Assembly: GCA_025357875.1 (NCBI GenBank)
Contig: JANYLK010000218.1
Span: 1-64,000, forward strand
Direction: 5' to 3'
Source of the DNA: Granulicella sp.
GTDB taxonomy: Bacteria > Acidobacteriota > Terriglobia > Terriglobales > Acidobacteriaceae
DNA: 64,000 bases
How positions within the stretch are numbered: the stretch's first letter is position 1; the number at the start of each line of letters is the position of its first letter. The notes beneath the pieces were generated by a model, which did no database searches, was not told the DNA's origin, and saw only the letters and a program-made list of their open reading frames with translations. This document shows, one piece after another, positions 8,341 through 17,519 of this stretch. The position numbers and the translations under genes were made by a program.

Positions 8341-9773
8341 ACAGGGATCCCGGCGGCGTGCTGCATCTCCGAGGCGTCGGACATTGCCATACGCTGCTCG
8401 AGTGCACGCAGAACTATGGCTTCGTCGGCTTCCAGTACCAAGGGCGGTTTGCGCAGAAGAACATGCCGCGAGCGCTCGAACTCGGTTGCCCCAGCGACTT
8501 CGGCACCCGTCAGGAGTTCGCCGCGATGATAGTCGATGGTGTACTGCGAGTCCTTCAGCGTGTGGCCGGTGAGCAGGAGCACGACCCGCTCCTCGGGGGT
8601 GACGCGGCCCTGCGCGACTAGCTTTTTCAGACCAGCCAACGTCACTGCTGACGCCGGTTCGCAACCTACTCCTTCGGCACCGATCTCAGCCTTGGCCAAC
8701 GCAATCTCCTGCTCGCTGGCTTGCTCGCACCATCCGCCCGTCTCCTCGATAACGCGCGAGGCCTTTTTCCAACTCGCCGGATTGCCGATGCGAATGGCGG
8801 TGGCACGAGTCTCGGCTGTGACCGGCTGCATGTCGCGGTTGGAGTCGTTGAACCAGCGGTAGAGCGGATTGGCGCCCTCGGCCTGGATGACGCTGATCTT
8901 GGGTACGCGTGAGATGAGGCCAATGTGCTTCATCTCCATAAACCCTTTTCCCAGCGCTGAGGAATTGGCGAGATTGCCGCCGGGGACGATAAGGTGCTCG
9001 GGAACCTGACCCTCCATCTGCTCGACGATCTCCATCGCGGGAGTCTTCTGGCCTTCGAGGCGATACGGGTTGACCGAGTTGAGCAGGTAGATCGGAAAGC
9101 GGCGGACGAGTTCGAGCAGAAGGCGCAGGCAGCCGTCGAAGTCGGTCTTCAACTGGACGGTCAAGGCGCCGTAGTCCATCGATTGCGAAAGCTTGCCCCA
9201 AGCGATCTTGCCTTCGGGGATAAAGACGATAGAGCGCAGGCCGGCACGGGCGGCGTAGGCGGCCATCGCGGCGGAGGTGTTGCCGGTGGAGGCGCAGGCG
9301 GCCCACTTGTAGCCGCGCTCGACGGCGACGGACATGGCGGCGGTCATGCCGGTGTCCTTGAAGGAGCCAGTGGGATTCATGCCTTGGTGCTTGGCCAGTA
9401 ACCAGTCGATGCCGGCGATCTTTGCGCAGCGAGGCATCTCGTAAAGCGGCGTATTGCCTTCATTTAGAGTGATGACGTTGTCGAGATTGTTTAGGATCGG
9501 CAGGAGATCACGGAACCGCCAGACGCCGCTTTGATCGATTGCCATGGACGAGGTGCGCAGCTCCTGCCACTTATAGCGGAGCGCGTTGGGATTGGGTAGG
9601 CGAATGTTGGCGGCGGGATCTTGCGGCGTGCCGAGGATTCCGACGCCAGGGCTCCAGGGATAGATCACCTCGTAGAGTCCACTGCAGTCGGGGCAGCGAA
9701 AATCGCTGCTCGCGAAATCCGCGGCGATCCTCGCATCACAGTTTGTGCATCGAAGTTGATGTGTCGCGCTCAT
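8337..9773 (-). CDS. thrC: Threonine synthase with N-terminal zinc-ribbon-like motif
   Basis: PLP enzyme converting O-phosphohomoserine to threonine. The 478-residue protein has the PLP lysine at 139 in NPTGSFKDTG, the phosphate-binding region ASTGNTSAAMAAYAARAG near 165-182, and an N-terminal Cys quartet (C9, C12, C27, C30) that looks like a zinc ribbon, seen in some class I threonine synthases. The start is ATG 9773; the frame remains open further upstream but without homologous sequence. It is the first gene of the thrC-thrB pair and is divergent from modA with a 29-base gap, so the two promoters must be very close or overlap the coding starts. Confidence 0.95.
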   Translation of the reverse strand: MSATHQLRCTNCDARIAADFASSDFRCPDCSGLYEVIYPWSPGVGILGTPQDPAANIRLPNPNALRYKWQELRTSSMAIDQSGVWRFRDLLPILNNLDNVITLNEGNTPLYEMPRCAKIAGIDWLLAKHQGMNPTGSFKDTGMTAAMSVAVERGYKWAACASTGNTSAAMAAYAARAGLRSIVFIPEGKIAWGKLSQSMDYGALTVQLKTDFDGCLRLLLELVRRFPIYLLNSVNPYRLEGQKTPAMEIVEQMEGQVPEHLIVPGGNLANSSALGKGFMEMKHIGLISRVPKISVIQAEGANPLYRWFNDSNRDMQPVTAETRATAIRIGNPASWKKASRVIEETGGWCEQASEQEIALAKAEIGAEGVGCEPASAVTLAGLKKLVAQGRVTPEERVVLLLTGHTLKDSQYTIDYHRGELLTGAEVAGATEFERSRHVLLRKPPLVLEADEAIVLRALEQRMAMSDASEMQHAAGIPV

Positions 9774-9802
9774 TGGTCTTAGCCTATCGTATGCGGAGGA
9801 AT

Positions 9803-10594
9803 ATGATGAAGGTGAGGCTGCACGTAATGGCCACATTCACTCCGCTACTTGCGTGCCTGCTTGCCGCGCTTCCCTGCTGCCGCGCGCAAACCGCGCCACG
9901 CGAAGTGCATGTCCTCGCAGCCTCGGACCTTCAACCGGCAATGCCACCGCTAGCGAGCGCGTTCGAGCACGCCAGTGGCATCAAATTGATTGTCAGCTAC
10001 GGATCGTCCTCGACGCTGACGACGCAGATTCTAAATGGTGACCCGGCCGACCTATTCCTTGCCGCCGACTACAGCTTCCCGGAAAAGATTGTGGCCGCTG
10101 GCCTTGCCGATACGCGTCAGCCAATCGGCTATGCTCGCGGAACTCTGGTGCTATGGGCACGAAAGGACTCTCCGTTCCAGCCACTGACGCAGAATACCTT
10201 GCGTGACGGACACTTTATTTCGTTGGCAATCGCCAATCCGGAACACGCTCCCTATGGCCGGTCCGCCGTCGCAGCGCTGAGTTGGATGAAGCTCTACGAG
10301 TCACTCAAGCCTCACCTGGTCATGGCGGAGAATGTGGCGCAGGCAGCGCAGTTTGTTGAGTCGGGAAACGCACAGCTTGGCCTGATCTCGCTCACTGCCG
10401 CGTCCAGCGAACACTTCAAGCAGGTAGGTTCGTACATCCTGATGCCGCCCGCCACGTACCTACCGATACGCCAATGTGCGGTAGTGATGAAAAAGTCCGC
10501 ACATCGAGCCGATGCTCATGCATTCCTGGACTGGATTCGCTCCCGGCCCATCCAGCACAATCTACCGCAGTATGGCCTTGCGCCCGAACTGTAG
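9803..10594 (+). CDS. modA: Molybdate ABC transporter substrate-binding protein
   Basis: Periplasmic molybdate-binding protein. It has a signal peptide (residues about 1-30: hydrophobic LLACLLAALPCCRAQ core), then a type II periplasmic-binding fold. Family blocks include VHVLAASDLQPAMPPLA, SYGSSSTLTTQI and GDPADLFLAAD. The length of 263 residues is standard. The start ATG 9803 follows a GGAGG site; a longer open frame upstream overlaps thrC and is rejected. It is followed 36 bases later by modB, and the order modA-modB-modC is canonical. It supplies molybdenum for cofactor enzymes, and a molybdopterin enzyme (MsrP) is encoded at 34790-35764. Confidence 0.93.
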   Translation: MMKVRLHVMATFTPLLACLLAALPCCRAQTAPREVHVLAASDLQPAMPPLASAFEHASGIKLIVSYGSSSTLTTQILNGDPADLFLAADYSFPEKIVAAGLADTRQPIGYARGTLVLWARKDSPFQPLTQNTLRDGHFISLAIANPEHAPYGRSAVAALSWMKLYESLKPHLVMAENVAQAAQFVESGNAQLGLISLTAASSEHFKQVGSYILMPPATYLPIRQCAVVMKKSAHRADAHAFLDWIRSRPIQHNLPQYGLAPEL

Positions 10595-10630
10595 ATTCCG
10601 AGTCGCTCGGCTCCCGATACACTTACGGAG

Positions 10631-11299
10631 ATGGATATTCAGGCTCTCTGGCTGACTTTGCGCCTTGCACTGAGCACAACTGCGCTGTTGATGCTGATTG
10701 CGCTACCTTTGGCGCGTTGGATTGCGGCCGGAGCGGGCGTGGTGCGTTCACTGACGCAGGCCATCGTCGCGCTTCCGCTAGTCCTTCCGCCAACGGTACT
10801 GGGTTTTTATCTGCTGGTGGCGATGGGGCCGTTGACCGCGCCGGGGCGGCTCATTATTCGGATGTTGGGACATCCGCTGGCATTCTCGTTTGCAGGGCTG
10901 GTGGTAGGGTCGGTGCTGTACAGCCTGCCGTTTGCGGTGCAGCCATTGGTGGCCGGATTCCGCGCAGTCGATCCCGCTCTACTGGAGACGGCCGCGACGC
11001 TGGGAGCTTCGCCACTGGAAAGTTTTCGATCGATTACCCTGCCGTTGGCCAAGCCATCCCTGTTGACGGCCGCCATTCTCACCTTCACCCATACCGTCGG
11101 CGAGTTTGGCGTGGTGCTGATGCTGGGCGGGAATATTCCGGGCGCCACGCGGACGCTGTCGATCGCACTTTATGACCAGGTACAGGACTTCAACTATGCA
11201 GCGGCGAATCGGACCGCGGCCGTGTTGCTGATGTTCAGCCTGGCGACGCTGATCATCGTTTATTGGCGCGGCCCTGAGAGGAGATCGCTCCTTGCTTGA
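10631..11299 (+). CDS. modB: Molybdate ABC transporter permease
   Basis: Inner-membrane permease forming the molybdate channel. The 222 residues contain about five membrane helices. The ATPase-contacting loop is TAATLGASPLESFRSITLPLAKP near residues 120-145, the EAA motif. PLVLPPTVLGFYLL near residue 55 is typical of ModB. Its 3' end overlaps the modC start by eight bases, consistent with coupled translation. No regulatory ModE-type site was recognised upstream. Confidence 0.95.
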   Translation: MDIQALWLTLRLALSTTALLMLIALPLARWIAAGAGVVRSLTQAIVALPLVLPPTVLGFYLLVAMGPLTAPGRLIIRMLGHPLAFSFAGLVVGSVLYSLPFAVQPLVAGFRAVDPALLETAATLGASPLESFRSITLPLAKPSLLTAAILTFTHTVGEFGVVLMLGGNIPGATRTLSIALYDQVQDFNYAAANRTAAVLLMFSLATLIIVYWRGPERRSLLA

Positions 11300-12119
11300 A
11301 TTTGGCGAAAGCACGTTGATAGATTCGCCGGAGTATCTTCCTCCGCATCTTGCGGTGAAGATCAAACGCAGGAAAGGTGTATTTGATCTCGACGTAGACT
11401 TCACGCTCACGTGCGATTGGACCGTGCTTTTTGGCCCTTCCGGCTCCGGAAAGACCACCATCCTCCGCGCCATTGCCGGCCTTGGCGAGTCGAATACTTC
11501 GCGGATCGAATATATTCCGAAGACAATCTCTCCCGACAAGACGTCGTCTGACAGTTCCACCTTGTTCGAGGATTCGGTGGCGGGTGTATTCCTTCCAACC
11601 CATCTGCGAATGGTGCCGCTTGCAGCCCAGGGAGGCCGGCTCTTTCCTCATCTAAGCGTGACGCAAAATATCGAGTACGGAATGAATGGTGCGCGCGATC
11701 GCGGTGAAGATCGGGGGTGCAGCGACCGCGTCGCCGAGATGCTTGCTCGGTTTCGTATTTCGCATCTCGCCCACAAGATGCCAGGTGCCCTATCGGGAGG
11801 CGAGGCACAGCGCGTCAATTTGACACGGGCAGTAGCCGCAAGTCGCAAGCGGTGGCTTCTGCTGGACGAACCGTTTACCGGGCTTGACGTGAGTTTGCGC
11901 GATGAGCTGATTGCGGAATTGCAGAGTTGGCAGAGCGCCTCCCGAACGCCCATCCTCTCGGTGACGCACGATGTGGCGGAGGCGTTTCAACTGGGGGCCG
12001 AGGTGATTAAGCTGGCCGAGGGGCGCGTCGTCGATCAGGGGCCAGTGGAGCAGGTGCTGGCGGAAGAACGGCTTCGGCTGCTGGGACAACTTAACGCAGC
12101 GGTACAAAGCCCAGCATGA
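11292..12119 (+). CDS. modC: Molybdate ABC transporter ATP-binding protein, short form
   Basis: Cytoplasmic ATPase energising molybdate import. Walker A is GPSGSGKTT at 48-56, the Q-loop Gln at about 113 (before GRLFPHLSV), the signature LSGGEAQ at 167-173, and Walker B LLLDEP at 189-194 with a D-loop GLD. The start is a TTG at 11292 inside the modB end, with GAGGAG about ten bases upstream; no ATG exists before the Walker A. At 275 residues it lacks the C-terminal TOBE (molybdate-sensing) domain found in longer ModC proteins. The 3' end overlaps the convergent murB by 29 bases. Confidence 0.93.
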   Translation: MLEFGESTLIDSPEYLPPHLAVKIKRRKGVFDLDVDFTLTCDWTVLFGPSGSGKTTILRAIAGLGESNTSRIEYIPKTISPDKTSSDSSTLFEDSVAGVFLPTHLRMVPLAAQGGRLFPHLSVTQNIEYGMNGARDRGEDRGCSDRVAEMLARFRISHLAHKMPGALSGGEAQRVNLTRAVAASRKRWLLLDEPFTGLDVSLRDELIAELQSWQSASRTPILSVTHDVAEAFQLGAEVIKLAEGRVVDQGPVEQVLAEERLRLLGQLNAAVQSPA

Positions 12120-13155
12120 CGGGTTCCTGTTCGAGGCGTATCTGAAATAGATTTTCGACACCGAGAATGACTGCGTCGCGCAGAGCCACAACCTCCGCGG
12201 CCGTTGCGCCACCTAGATTGACCAGCGCCAACGTGTGCTTCGTCGATATACCAGCGCGTCCCATTTGGAATCCTTTGTGGAATCCCGCGCGCTCCACCAG
12301 CCACGCCGCGGGAAGTTTAATGCTGCCGTTCGCTGCGGGCCAGTTGGGAACTTCGGTAGGAGCGATCGATAACGCAGTGGCGATTCGCGAGACTGCCTCC
12401 TGATCAACGATTGGATTCTTGAAGAACGAGCCAGCACTGTTGGAGTCTGAGTCGCCTTTTACCAGCAACATCCCTTTGCTGCGACGGATCGCGCGGACTG
12501 CGTCAGATATTTGCAGCGGAGTGGGGGTCGGCTGACCTTTAAAGTGTTTGAGGAGGTCTGCATAGGTAAGCGTTGGAGTTTCGTCCAGAGCGAATTCGAA
12601 GGACACCCTAGTCACGACGTATCTGCCGCGATGCGTGGTATTGAAGATGCTGGTTCGGTAAGCAAACCCGCACTGTTCAGACGAGAGCGTTTGAAACTTT
12701 AAGGTTTTGAGATCAAAGACGCGGACAGAATTAATTGTTTGGGAAACCTCCTGTCCATAGGCACCCACGTTTTGCACCGGAGTTCCTCCAACCAGACCCG
12801 GGATGCCAGCGAGGCATTCGATGCCGGTACATCCTGCTCGGCACGTCATCTCCACAAACTCATCCCACCCAAGGCCGGCTGGAACGTCAAATCTGACGGG
12901 TGACGTCTGTGTCCGCAGATCGTTATGAACGGGTCCGCCAAAGTCGGCCTGAATGACCAGACCCGGGAACCCATCGTCCGAGATGAGCAAGTTGCTGCCT
13001 CCGCCCAAGACAAACAAAGGAGCGCTGTGGAGACGGGCGAATGCGACCGCTTCCTGAAGTTCAGACTCCTGGGTTACACGGACAAACCAGCGCGCAGGGC
13101 CGCCTATGCCGAGCGTGGTGTACTGCGCGAGCGGAATGTTTTCTAGAACTGTCAC
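12091..13155 (-). CDS. murB: UDP-N-acetylenolpyruvoylglucosamine reductase
   Basis: FAD- and NADPH-dependent cytosolic enzyme that reduces UDP-GlcNAc-enolpyruvate to UDP-MurNAc in peptidoglycan synthesis. The N-terminal FAD domain shows NIPLAQYTTLGIGGPAR and FVLGGGSNLLISD. The catalytic Ser lies in the SAGSFFKNP block, and the C-terminal Glu in FQIRLEQEPV. The length of 354 residues and the YADLLKHF insertion fit type I MurB. The start is GTG at 13155; no ATG with a better ribosome site is in range. It is convergent with, and overlaps, modC. It is not next to other mur genes. Confidence 0.95.
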   Translation of the reverse strand: MTVLENIPLAQYTTLGIGGPARWFVRVTQESELQEAVAFARLHSAPLFVLGGGSNLLISDDGFPGLVIQADFGGPVHNDLRTQTSPVRFDVPAGLGWDEFVEMTCRAGCTGIECLAGIPGLVGGTPVQNVGAYGQEVSQTINSVRVFDLKTLKFQTLSSEQCGFAYRTSIFNTTHRGRYVVTRVSFEFALDETPTLTYADLLKHFKGQPTPTPLQISDAVRAIRRSKGMLLVKGDSDSNSAGSFFKNPIVDQEAVSRIATALSIAPTEVPNWPAANGSIKLPAAWLVERAGFHKGFQMGRAGISTKHTLALVNLGGATAAEVVALRDAVILGVENLFQIRLEQEPVMLGFVPLR

Positions 13156-13290
13156 GCATTCAGACTATTGCAATCAGCCGGTTGCGGCCACGAAACGGCG
13201 GAGCTTCACGCAAGTGGCGTACCGGCCTCGGCACCCGTACAATGAAGGTTGAAGCAGCTTTCGACCGGCAGCTTTTCCTAGGAGGAATCA

Positions 13291-13716
13291 ATGTACCCAG
13301 AGATCATGCTTATACCGATGCGCGAGGAGCTGACGCGCGCTGGCCTGAAAGAAGCGCGTACCGCAGCCGAGCTAGACGCGGCGCTGGCCCAGCCCGGCAC
13401 CACCCTGCTGGTAGTCAACTCAATCTGCGGTTGCGCCGCGGGCAAGATGCGCCCGGCTGTCCGGCTCGCGCTGCAGCACGGCACGTTGCCCACCCAGGCA
13501 GTCACGGTGTTCGCCGGGCAGGACAACGAGGCCACGGAGAAGGCACGCGGCTACTTCGCGGGGCATCCGCCAAGCTCGCCCGCCATCGCGATTCTGCGCG
13601 ACGGACAGCTTGTGTACCTGATGCAGCGCTCGGCGATTGAGACTTCCACTGCCCCGGCGATTGCGCAGGAACTGACGCGCGCGTTTGACACCTACTGCGC
13701 CACCACAACCGCGTAA
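13291..13716 (+). CDS. Bacilliredoxin (BrxA/BrxB, YphP/YqiW family)
   Basis: Thioredoxin-fold protein of 141 residues with the CGC active site at 46-48 (NSICGCAAG). Family members remove bacillithiol from oxidised protein thiols. The opening MYPEIMLIPMREEL and the later VFAGQDNEATEKAR block are family hallmarks. A strong AGGAGG site precedes the ATG, and a terminator follows at 13741. Whether this organism makes bacillithiol cannot be read from the window, though a PIG-L deacetylase that could be BshB-like is at 30984-31739. Confidence 0.9.
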   Translation: MYPEIMLIPMREELTRAGLKEARTAAELDAALAQPGTTLLVVNSICGCAAGKMRPAVRLALQHGTLPTQAVTVFAGQDNEATEKARGYFAGHPPSSPAIAILRDGQLVYLMQRSAIETSTAPAIAQELTRAFDTYCATTTA

Positions 13717-13740
13717 AGCTGACCCGCATCGAAGACCAAG

Positions 13741-13783
13741 CCCCACCGTTGCAGCCTTCTCATCGCTGCCGGTGGGGGTTTTT
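13741..13783 (+). terminator. Rho-independent terminator after the bacilliredoxin gene
   Basis: CCCCACCG (13741-13748) pairs with CGGTGGGG (13770-13777), extended inward by GCAGC / GCTGC, and is followed by a T tract (GTTTTTTC). Confidence 0.9.
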
Positions 13784-13862
13784 TCTCGTCGGAAGCGCCA
13801 TCTTCGAAGCTGTTGATTTCATGGCTTCTGTGCGCCTACTCACTTAGGCTCACATCGCGCCG

Positions 13863-14948
13863 ATGAAGATACCAGCCATGTCGAGTTTCCATCTCACCTC
13901 CGCAAGCGAGTCTCAGCAGCAGTCGGGCGCATTGCCTGACTGCAACCTGTCGATTGAGGCGTGCGCATGCGGTAGTGCGCATGACCGCAGCGAGTGGGCG
14001 CTACTTGGCGACAGCGTGGCCGTGCGCCAGTTGCGTTCGCAGATTCGTCGCGTTGCTCCGTACTTTCGAACAGCTTTAATTCGCGGGGAGGCAGGTGCGG
14101 GCAAGGAGCAGGTGGCGCGAGCTATCCACGCTCTCTCACCCGCCTCCGAGGGTCGGTTCGTCGTCGCCGATGCGCATATGCTGGCGGAGTCTAACGACCA
14201 TTGCGAGTCGTCCGACGCAAACTTGGTATCCACGTTAGCGCAAGTGCTCGAATCTGCCCACAGAGGAACGCTTTATCTAACGCACCTCGATGATCTGTCA
14301 TTTACACACCAGGCAGGTCTCTTCAAGAGACTCCAGGTGTGCGAGGAACGCCGGAGTATCTGGCCGCATCCCGGGAGCGGAACGATCGGAGGACTGCCAA
14401 ATACTCGGATACTGGCGGCATCCGACCGCGACCTGCGCAGTCTGGCGGCGATCGGGCAATTTCGACAGGACCTCTACGCTCGCCTCTCAGGATTGGAGAT
14501 CTTTGTTCCACCGCTGCGCCAACGGGTCGCTGACGTTCCAATCCTGTGCGAATGTCTGCTACGAGGTATTGCCGAAAGAAATCGAGAACCTACAAAGTCG
14601 CTGACCGAGTCCGCTATGCTGTGGCTGCAACAATATTCCTGGCCGAAGAATCTTTCCGAACTCGAGTGCGTCATACTGCAGGCCGCCAAGTTGACGGAGC
14701 GCCAATCGATCGAAGCGGGCCAGCTAATGGCTCTCGTACAACCTGAGGATGCCGGGGCACCCATTTCCTCGACGCTGAAGATAGAACCGTTGCACGATGT
14801 CATTCAGCGGCATGTGCTGGACACTTTGAACCGGTGCGGGGGAAACAAGGTGCGCGCGGCAGAGGCACTCGGAATCAGCCGCTCGACACTGTACCGGATG
14901 CTCGGCGTCAGGGCAGTCTCCGGGAACTGCACGGGGAATGAAGACTGA
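13863..14948 (+). CDS. Sigma54-activator-like (NtrC-type) regulator with degenerate AAA+ domain and Fis-type HTH
   Basis: A 361-residue protein with the layout of an NtrC-family activator without a receiver domain: N-terminal extension (1-40), AAA+ domain (about 45-275) and Fis-type helix-turn-helix at the C-terminus (NRCGGNKVRAAEALGISRST, about 322-341). Conserved features are a Walker A GEAGAGKEQ and the arginine-finger region FRQDLYARLSGLEIFVPPLRQR. However, the GAFTGA loop that contacts sigma54 is absent, and Walker B reads GTLYLTHLDD where active members have GTLFLDEI. It is therefore unlikely to hydrolyse ATP normally or to open sigma54 promoters, and more likely acts as a DNA-binding regulator. 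The target is unknown. It sits between a terminated gene and a DUF885 gene. Confidence 0.85.
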   Translation: MKIPAMSSFHLTSASESQQQSGALPDCNLSIEACACGSAHDRSEWALLGDSVAVRQLRSQIRRVAPYFRTALIRGEAGAGKEQVARAIHALSPASEGRFVVADAHMLAESNDHCESSDANLVSTLAQVLESAHRGTLYLTHLDDLSFTHQAGLFKRLQVCEERRSIWPHPGSGTIGGLPNTRILAASDRDLRSLAAIGQFRQDLYARLSGLEIFVPPLRQRVADVPILCECLLRGIAERNREPTKSLTESAMLWLQQYSWPKNLSELECVILQAAKLTERQSIEAGQLMALVQPEDAGAPISSTLKIEPLHDVIQRHVLDTLNRCGGNKVRAAEALGISRSTLYRMLGVRAVSGNCTGNED

Positions 14949-15014
14949 AGAAACTTTTCATCAACCTCGATACACTCGAAGCAGCGAGTTTTGCCCGAGG
15001 TATCCCGACCCCCC

Positions 15015-16844
15015 ATGAAGAACTTTTCCGTTGTTCTTTCGATTTGCGCGGCAGTTGGCAGCACACATTTTCTACTGCAGGAGTACGTCATTGCGCAGAC
15101 ACCTGCGCCGACAATGGCGACTGCGACAGCCCAGGGGCCCAACCAGAACATTGCAGCACGCTCGCGAGACCTCAGCCGCCTGTTCAGTGACATCTGGCAG
15201 GACAAGCTCAGGCACGCTCCGGAGTACGCGACCTTTCTCGGCGACAAACGTTACGACACTGAGCTAAACGACCGTTCTCCGCACGCGGTAAACGACTCGC
15301 TGGCTCGTGGCCGCAGCTTCATTGAACGGCTTTCGGCCATTGACACCGCGGGCCTGCCGCAGCAGGAACAGCTCTCCGCCGAACTGATGCTGCGCTCGCT
15401 GATCGAGGATCAGGAAGTCGCGCCGTTTAAAGAATGGGAGATGCCGGTCAATCAATATGACGGGGTCCAGCTCGCACTACCCCAGCTCGCCGATCACACT
15501 TCGTTTGACACTGCCGACGATTACGACAACTACATCGCTCGACTCGGCAAGGTTCCACTGGCCTTCACGCAGACGATGACCAACATGCAGACCGGCGTTG
15601 ACAACCATCGCACGCCTCCGCAGTACCTGATGGAAAAGGTGTTGTCGCAGACGCAGGCGATTGCCGTGCAGAAGCCCGAAGACAGCCCGTTCGCGCTGCC
15701 GCTGAAGAAGTTTCCCGCCTCTGTAGGCGCCGGTGATCGGAAACGCATCTCGGACGCTTTGCTGAATGCGATCGCGACACAGGTGCTTCCTTCGTATCAA
15801 CGATTCGCCAAGTTCCTCACCTACAGCTACATTCCCAACTGCCGCAAGGATCCAGGCATCTGGGCGCTTCCCGATGGCGATGCCTACTACGCCTTCCGCA
15901 TTCGCCAGAGCACCACGCTCGACAAATCTGCCGCGCAGATTCACCAGATCGGCCTGGACGAGGTGAAGCGCGATGAAGCTGAGATGCTGGCGATTGTGCA
16001 TAAACTTGGCTTCGCGGACCGCAAGAGTTTTTTGGCCGCGATGAATACCAATCCAAAAGAACATCCCACCTCTGCGGACGCGCTGGTCGCCACCTACAAG
16101 GGCTACGTCGCGCAGATGCAGCCGCGACTTCCAGAGCTGTTTGGGACGCTGCCGAAGGCGAAGCTTGAAGTGGTCGTTATGCCCGCTTACATGGCGCCAA
16201 ATCAGCCGCAGGCTTTCTACGATCAGGGAACACCTGACGGCAGGCGCCCAGGCAACGTCGATGTGAACACGTACAAGTGGGCCGACCGGTCCCTTACCAA
16301 TGTCGAGGCGGTTGCGTACCACGAAGGCATTCCCGGCCATCATCTGCAAATTACGATCCAGCAGGAACTAACCGGCTTGCCCGAGTTTCGCAAGCAAAAC
16401 TATTACACGGCGTACACAGAGGGCTGGGCGCTCTACTCCGAACGGCTGGGCAAAGAGATTGGCTTCTATCAGGACCCTTACTCCGACTACGGCCGCCTCG
16501 AAGCCGACATGTGGCGGGCCATCCGGCTGGTGATTGACACAGGAGTCCACTCGCAGCATTGGTCGCGGCAGCAGATGGTGGACTACTTCCACGAGCACTC
16601 GGGCCTGGATGAGACCAATGTGCAGTCCGAGACGGATCGTTACATCGCATGGCCGGCGCAAGCGTTGGGCTACAAGATGGGCCAACTCAAGATTTTTGAG
16701 CTACGCGACCGTGCGAAGAAGGCATTGGGGCCAAAGTTCAACTTGAAAGCGTTCCACGATGTAGTATTGGTCTCCGGCGCGCTGCCGATGGATGTGCTGG
16801 AAAAACAGGTTGACGCGTGGATCGCGTCGCAAAAGGCGCGATAG
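15015..16844 (+). CDS. DUF885 family protein, putative exported metallopeptidase-like
   Basis: A 609-residue protein with an N-terminal hydrophobic segment (about 3-30), likely a signal peptide, followed by a DUF885 domain. The domain carries YHEGIPGHHLQ, an HExxxGHH motif resembling a zinc site, and a later EGWALYSERLG motif with a possible third ligand. The all-helical DUF885 fold is related to M2/M3-type peptidases; the peptidase role is inferred. The ATG at 15015 is chosen because the upstream TTG extension (14991) has no homologous residues. It follows the activator-like gene by 66 bases on the same strand. Confidence 0.9.
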   Translation: MKNFSVVLSICAAVGSTHFLLQEYVIAQTPAPTMATATAQGPNQNIAARSRDLSRLFSDIWQDKLRHAPEYATFLGDKRYDTELNDRSPHAVNDSLARGRSFIERLSAIDTAGLPQQEQLSAELMLRSLIEDQEVAPFKEWEMPVNQYDGVQLALPQLADHTSFDTADDYDNYIARLGKVPLAFTQTMTNMQTGVDNHRTPPQYLMEKVLSQTQAIAVQKPEDSPFALPLKKFPASVGAGDRKRISDALLNAIATQVLPSYQRFAKFLTYSYIPNCRKDPGIWALPDGDAYYAFRIRQSTTLDKSAAQIHQIGLDEVKRDEAEMLAIVHKLGFADRKSFLAAMNTNPKEHPTSADALVATYKGYVAQMQPRLPELFGTLPKAKLEVVVMPAYMAPNQPQAFYDQGTPDGRRPGNVDVNTYKWADRSLTNVEAVAYHEGIPGHHLQITIQQELTGLPEFRKQNYYTAYTEGWALYSERLGKEIGFYQDPYSDYGRLEADMWRAIRLVIDTGVHSQHWSRQQMVDYFHEHSGLDETNVQSETDRYIAWPAQALGYKMGQLKIFELRDRAKKALGPKFNLKAFHDVVLVSGALPMDVLEKQVDAWIASQKAR

Positions 16845-16865
16845 AGCGGTTCGACGCTCCTTAGC

Positions 16866-17264
16866 TTATTTCTTTTCTAATGAGCGAACGTAGATAACCA
16901 TGTTCCAGATGCCGTCATCCTTGGATCGATCGCCTTCAGCTGGCATCTGCCCTTTTCCATTCTTGATGATGTAGAAGATCTGGCCATCGGACATATCCTT
17001 CAGTGTCGCCGGGTCGGTCAAGTCTTTCATCGTCAGGTGCATATCGGCGACGAGATCCCCTTTTCCATTACCCTTGGTTCCATGGCACATGGCGCAGTCC
17101 ATTTCATAGACCGTCTTAGCATGAGCCTGGGATTCAGGCGTCGACTTTACCGGGTTGACCAAGGTAGCCGCATCGGCCGGCATGGGTTTATCAGGTGTGG
17201 CCGGCTGTTGAGGCATGAGTGCGAAGAATAGTGCGGAAGGAAGCACGAACAACAGTTTGAACAT
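16866..17264 (-). CDS. Exported cytochrome c (class I)
   Basis: A small periplasmic c-type cytochrome of 132 residues. A signal peptide (1-17, FKLLFVLPSALFFAL) precedes a single heme site CAMCH at 57-61 followed by GTKGNGKGD, with the probable axial Met107 in KGQMPAEGD. A spacing of about 46 residues from heme to Met is short but within class I range. The start ATG 17264 has GGAG upstream; the frame extends further 5' without meaning. It is convergent with the DUF885 gene (22-base gap). Its partners (oxidase or dehydrogenase) are not adjacent, so its exact electron route is unknown. Confidence 0.9.
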   Translation of the reverse strand: MFKLLFVLPSALFFALMPQQPATPDKPMPADAATLVNPVKSTPESQAHAKTVYEMDCAMCHGTKGNGKGDLVADMHLTMKDLTDPATLKDMSDGQIFYIIKNGKGQMPAEGDRSKDDGIWNMVIYVRSLEKK

Positions 17265-17519
17265 GGTAACTCCAATCATTCGAGCAAAGTTTATGCCTTC
17301 TTCAATTGAATAGAAAGCACAGACTCCCGAAATACACATAAAGTCTGCTCCCGAAATGAAGTTCTGGCAGTGTCCTCCGTCACGTCCCTTCAGGCACTGG
17401 GTCACCCAATGCACCTTCCTTACATCGGGGCCGGTTCCCGATCAACAAGATCATGGTTGGAGATGCGTGTTGCCGGATGAACGTTCCAGGCGTTCAGTGC
17501 ACTCTGGTAGCCTGATTGT

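Noticed and set aside
8341-8664. N-terminal extension of thrB
   Set aside because: Lies within thrC in another frame with no homologous sequence; the ATGA overlap gives the better start.
10474-11175. 233-codon plus-strand frame across modA and modB
   Set aside because: Out-of-frame reading within modB, composition unlike a protein.
15477-16349. 290-codon open frame antisense to the DUF885 gene
   Set aside because: Shadow frame; Arg/Gly/His-rich with no family feature.
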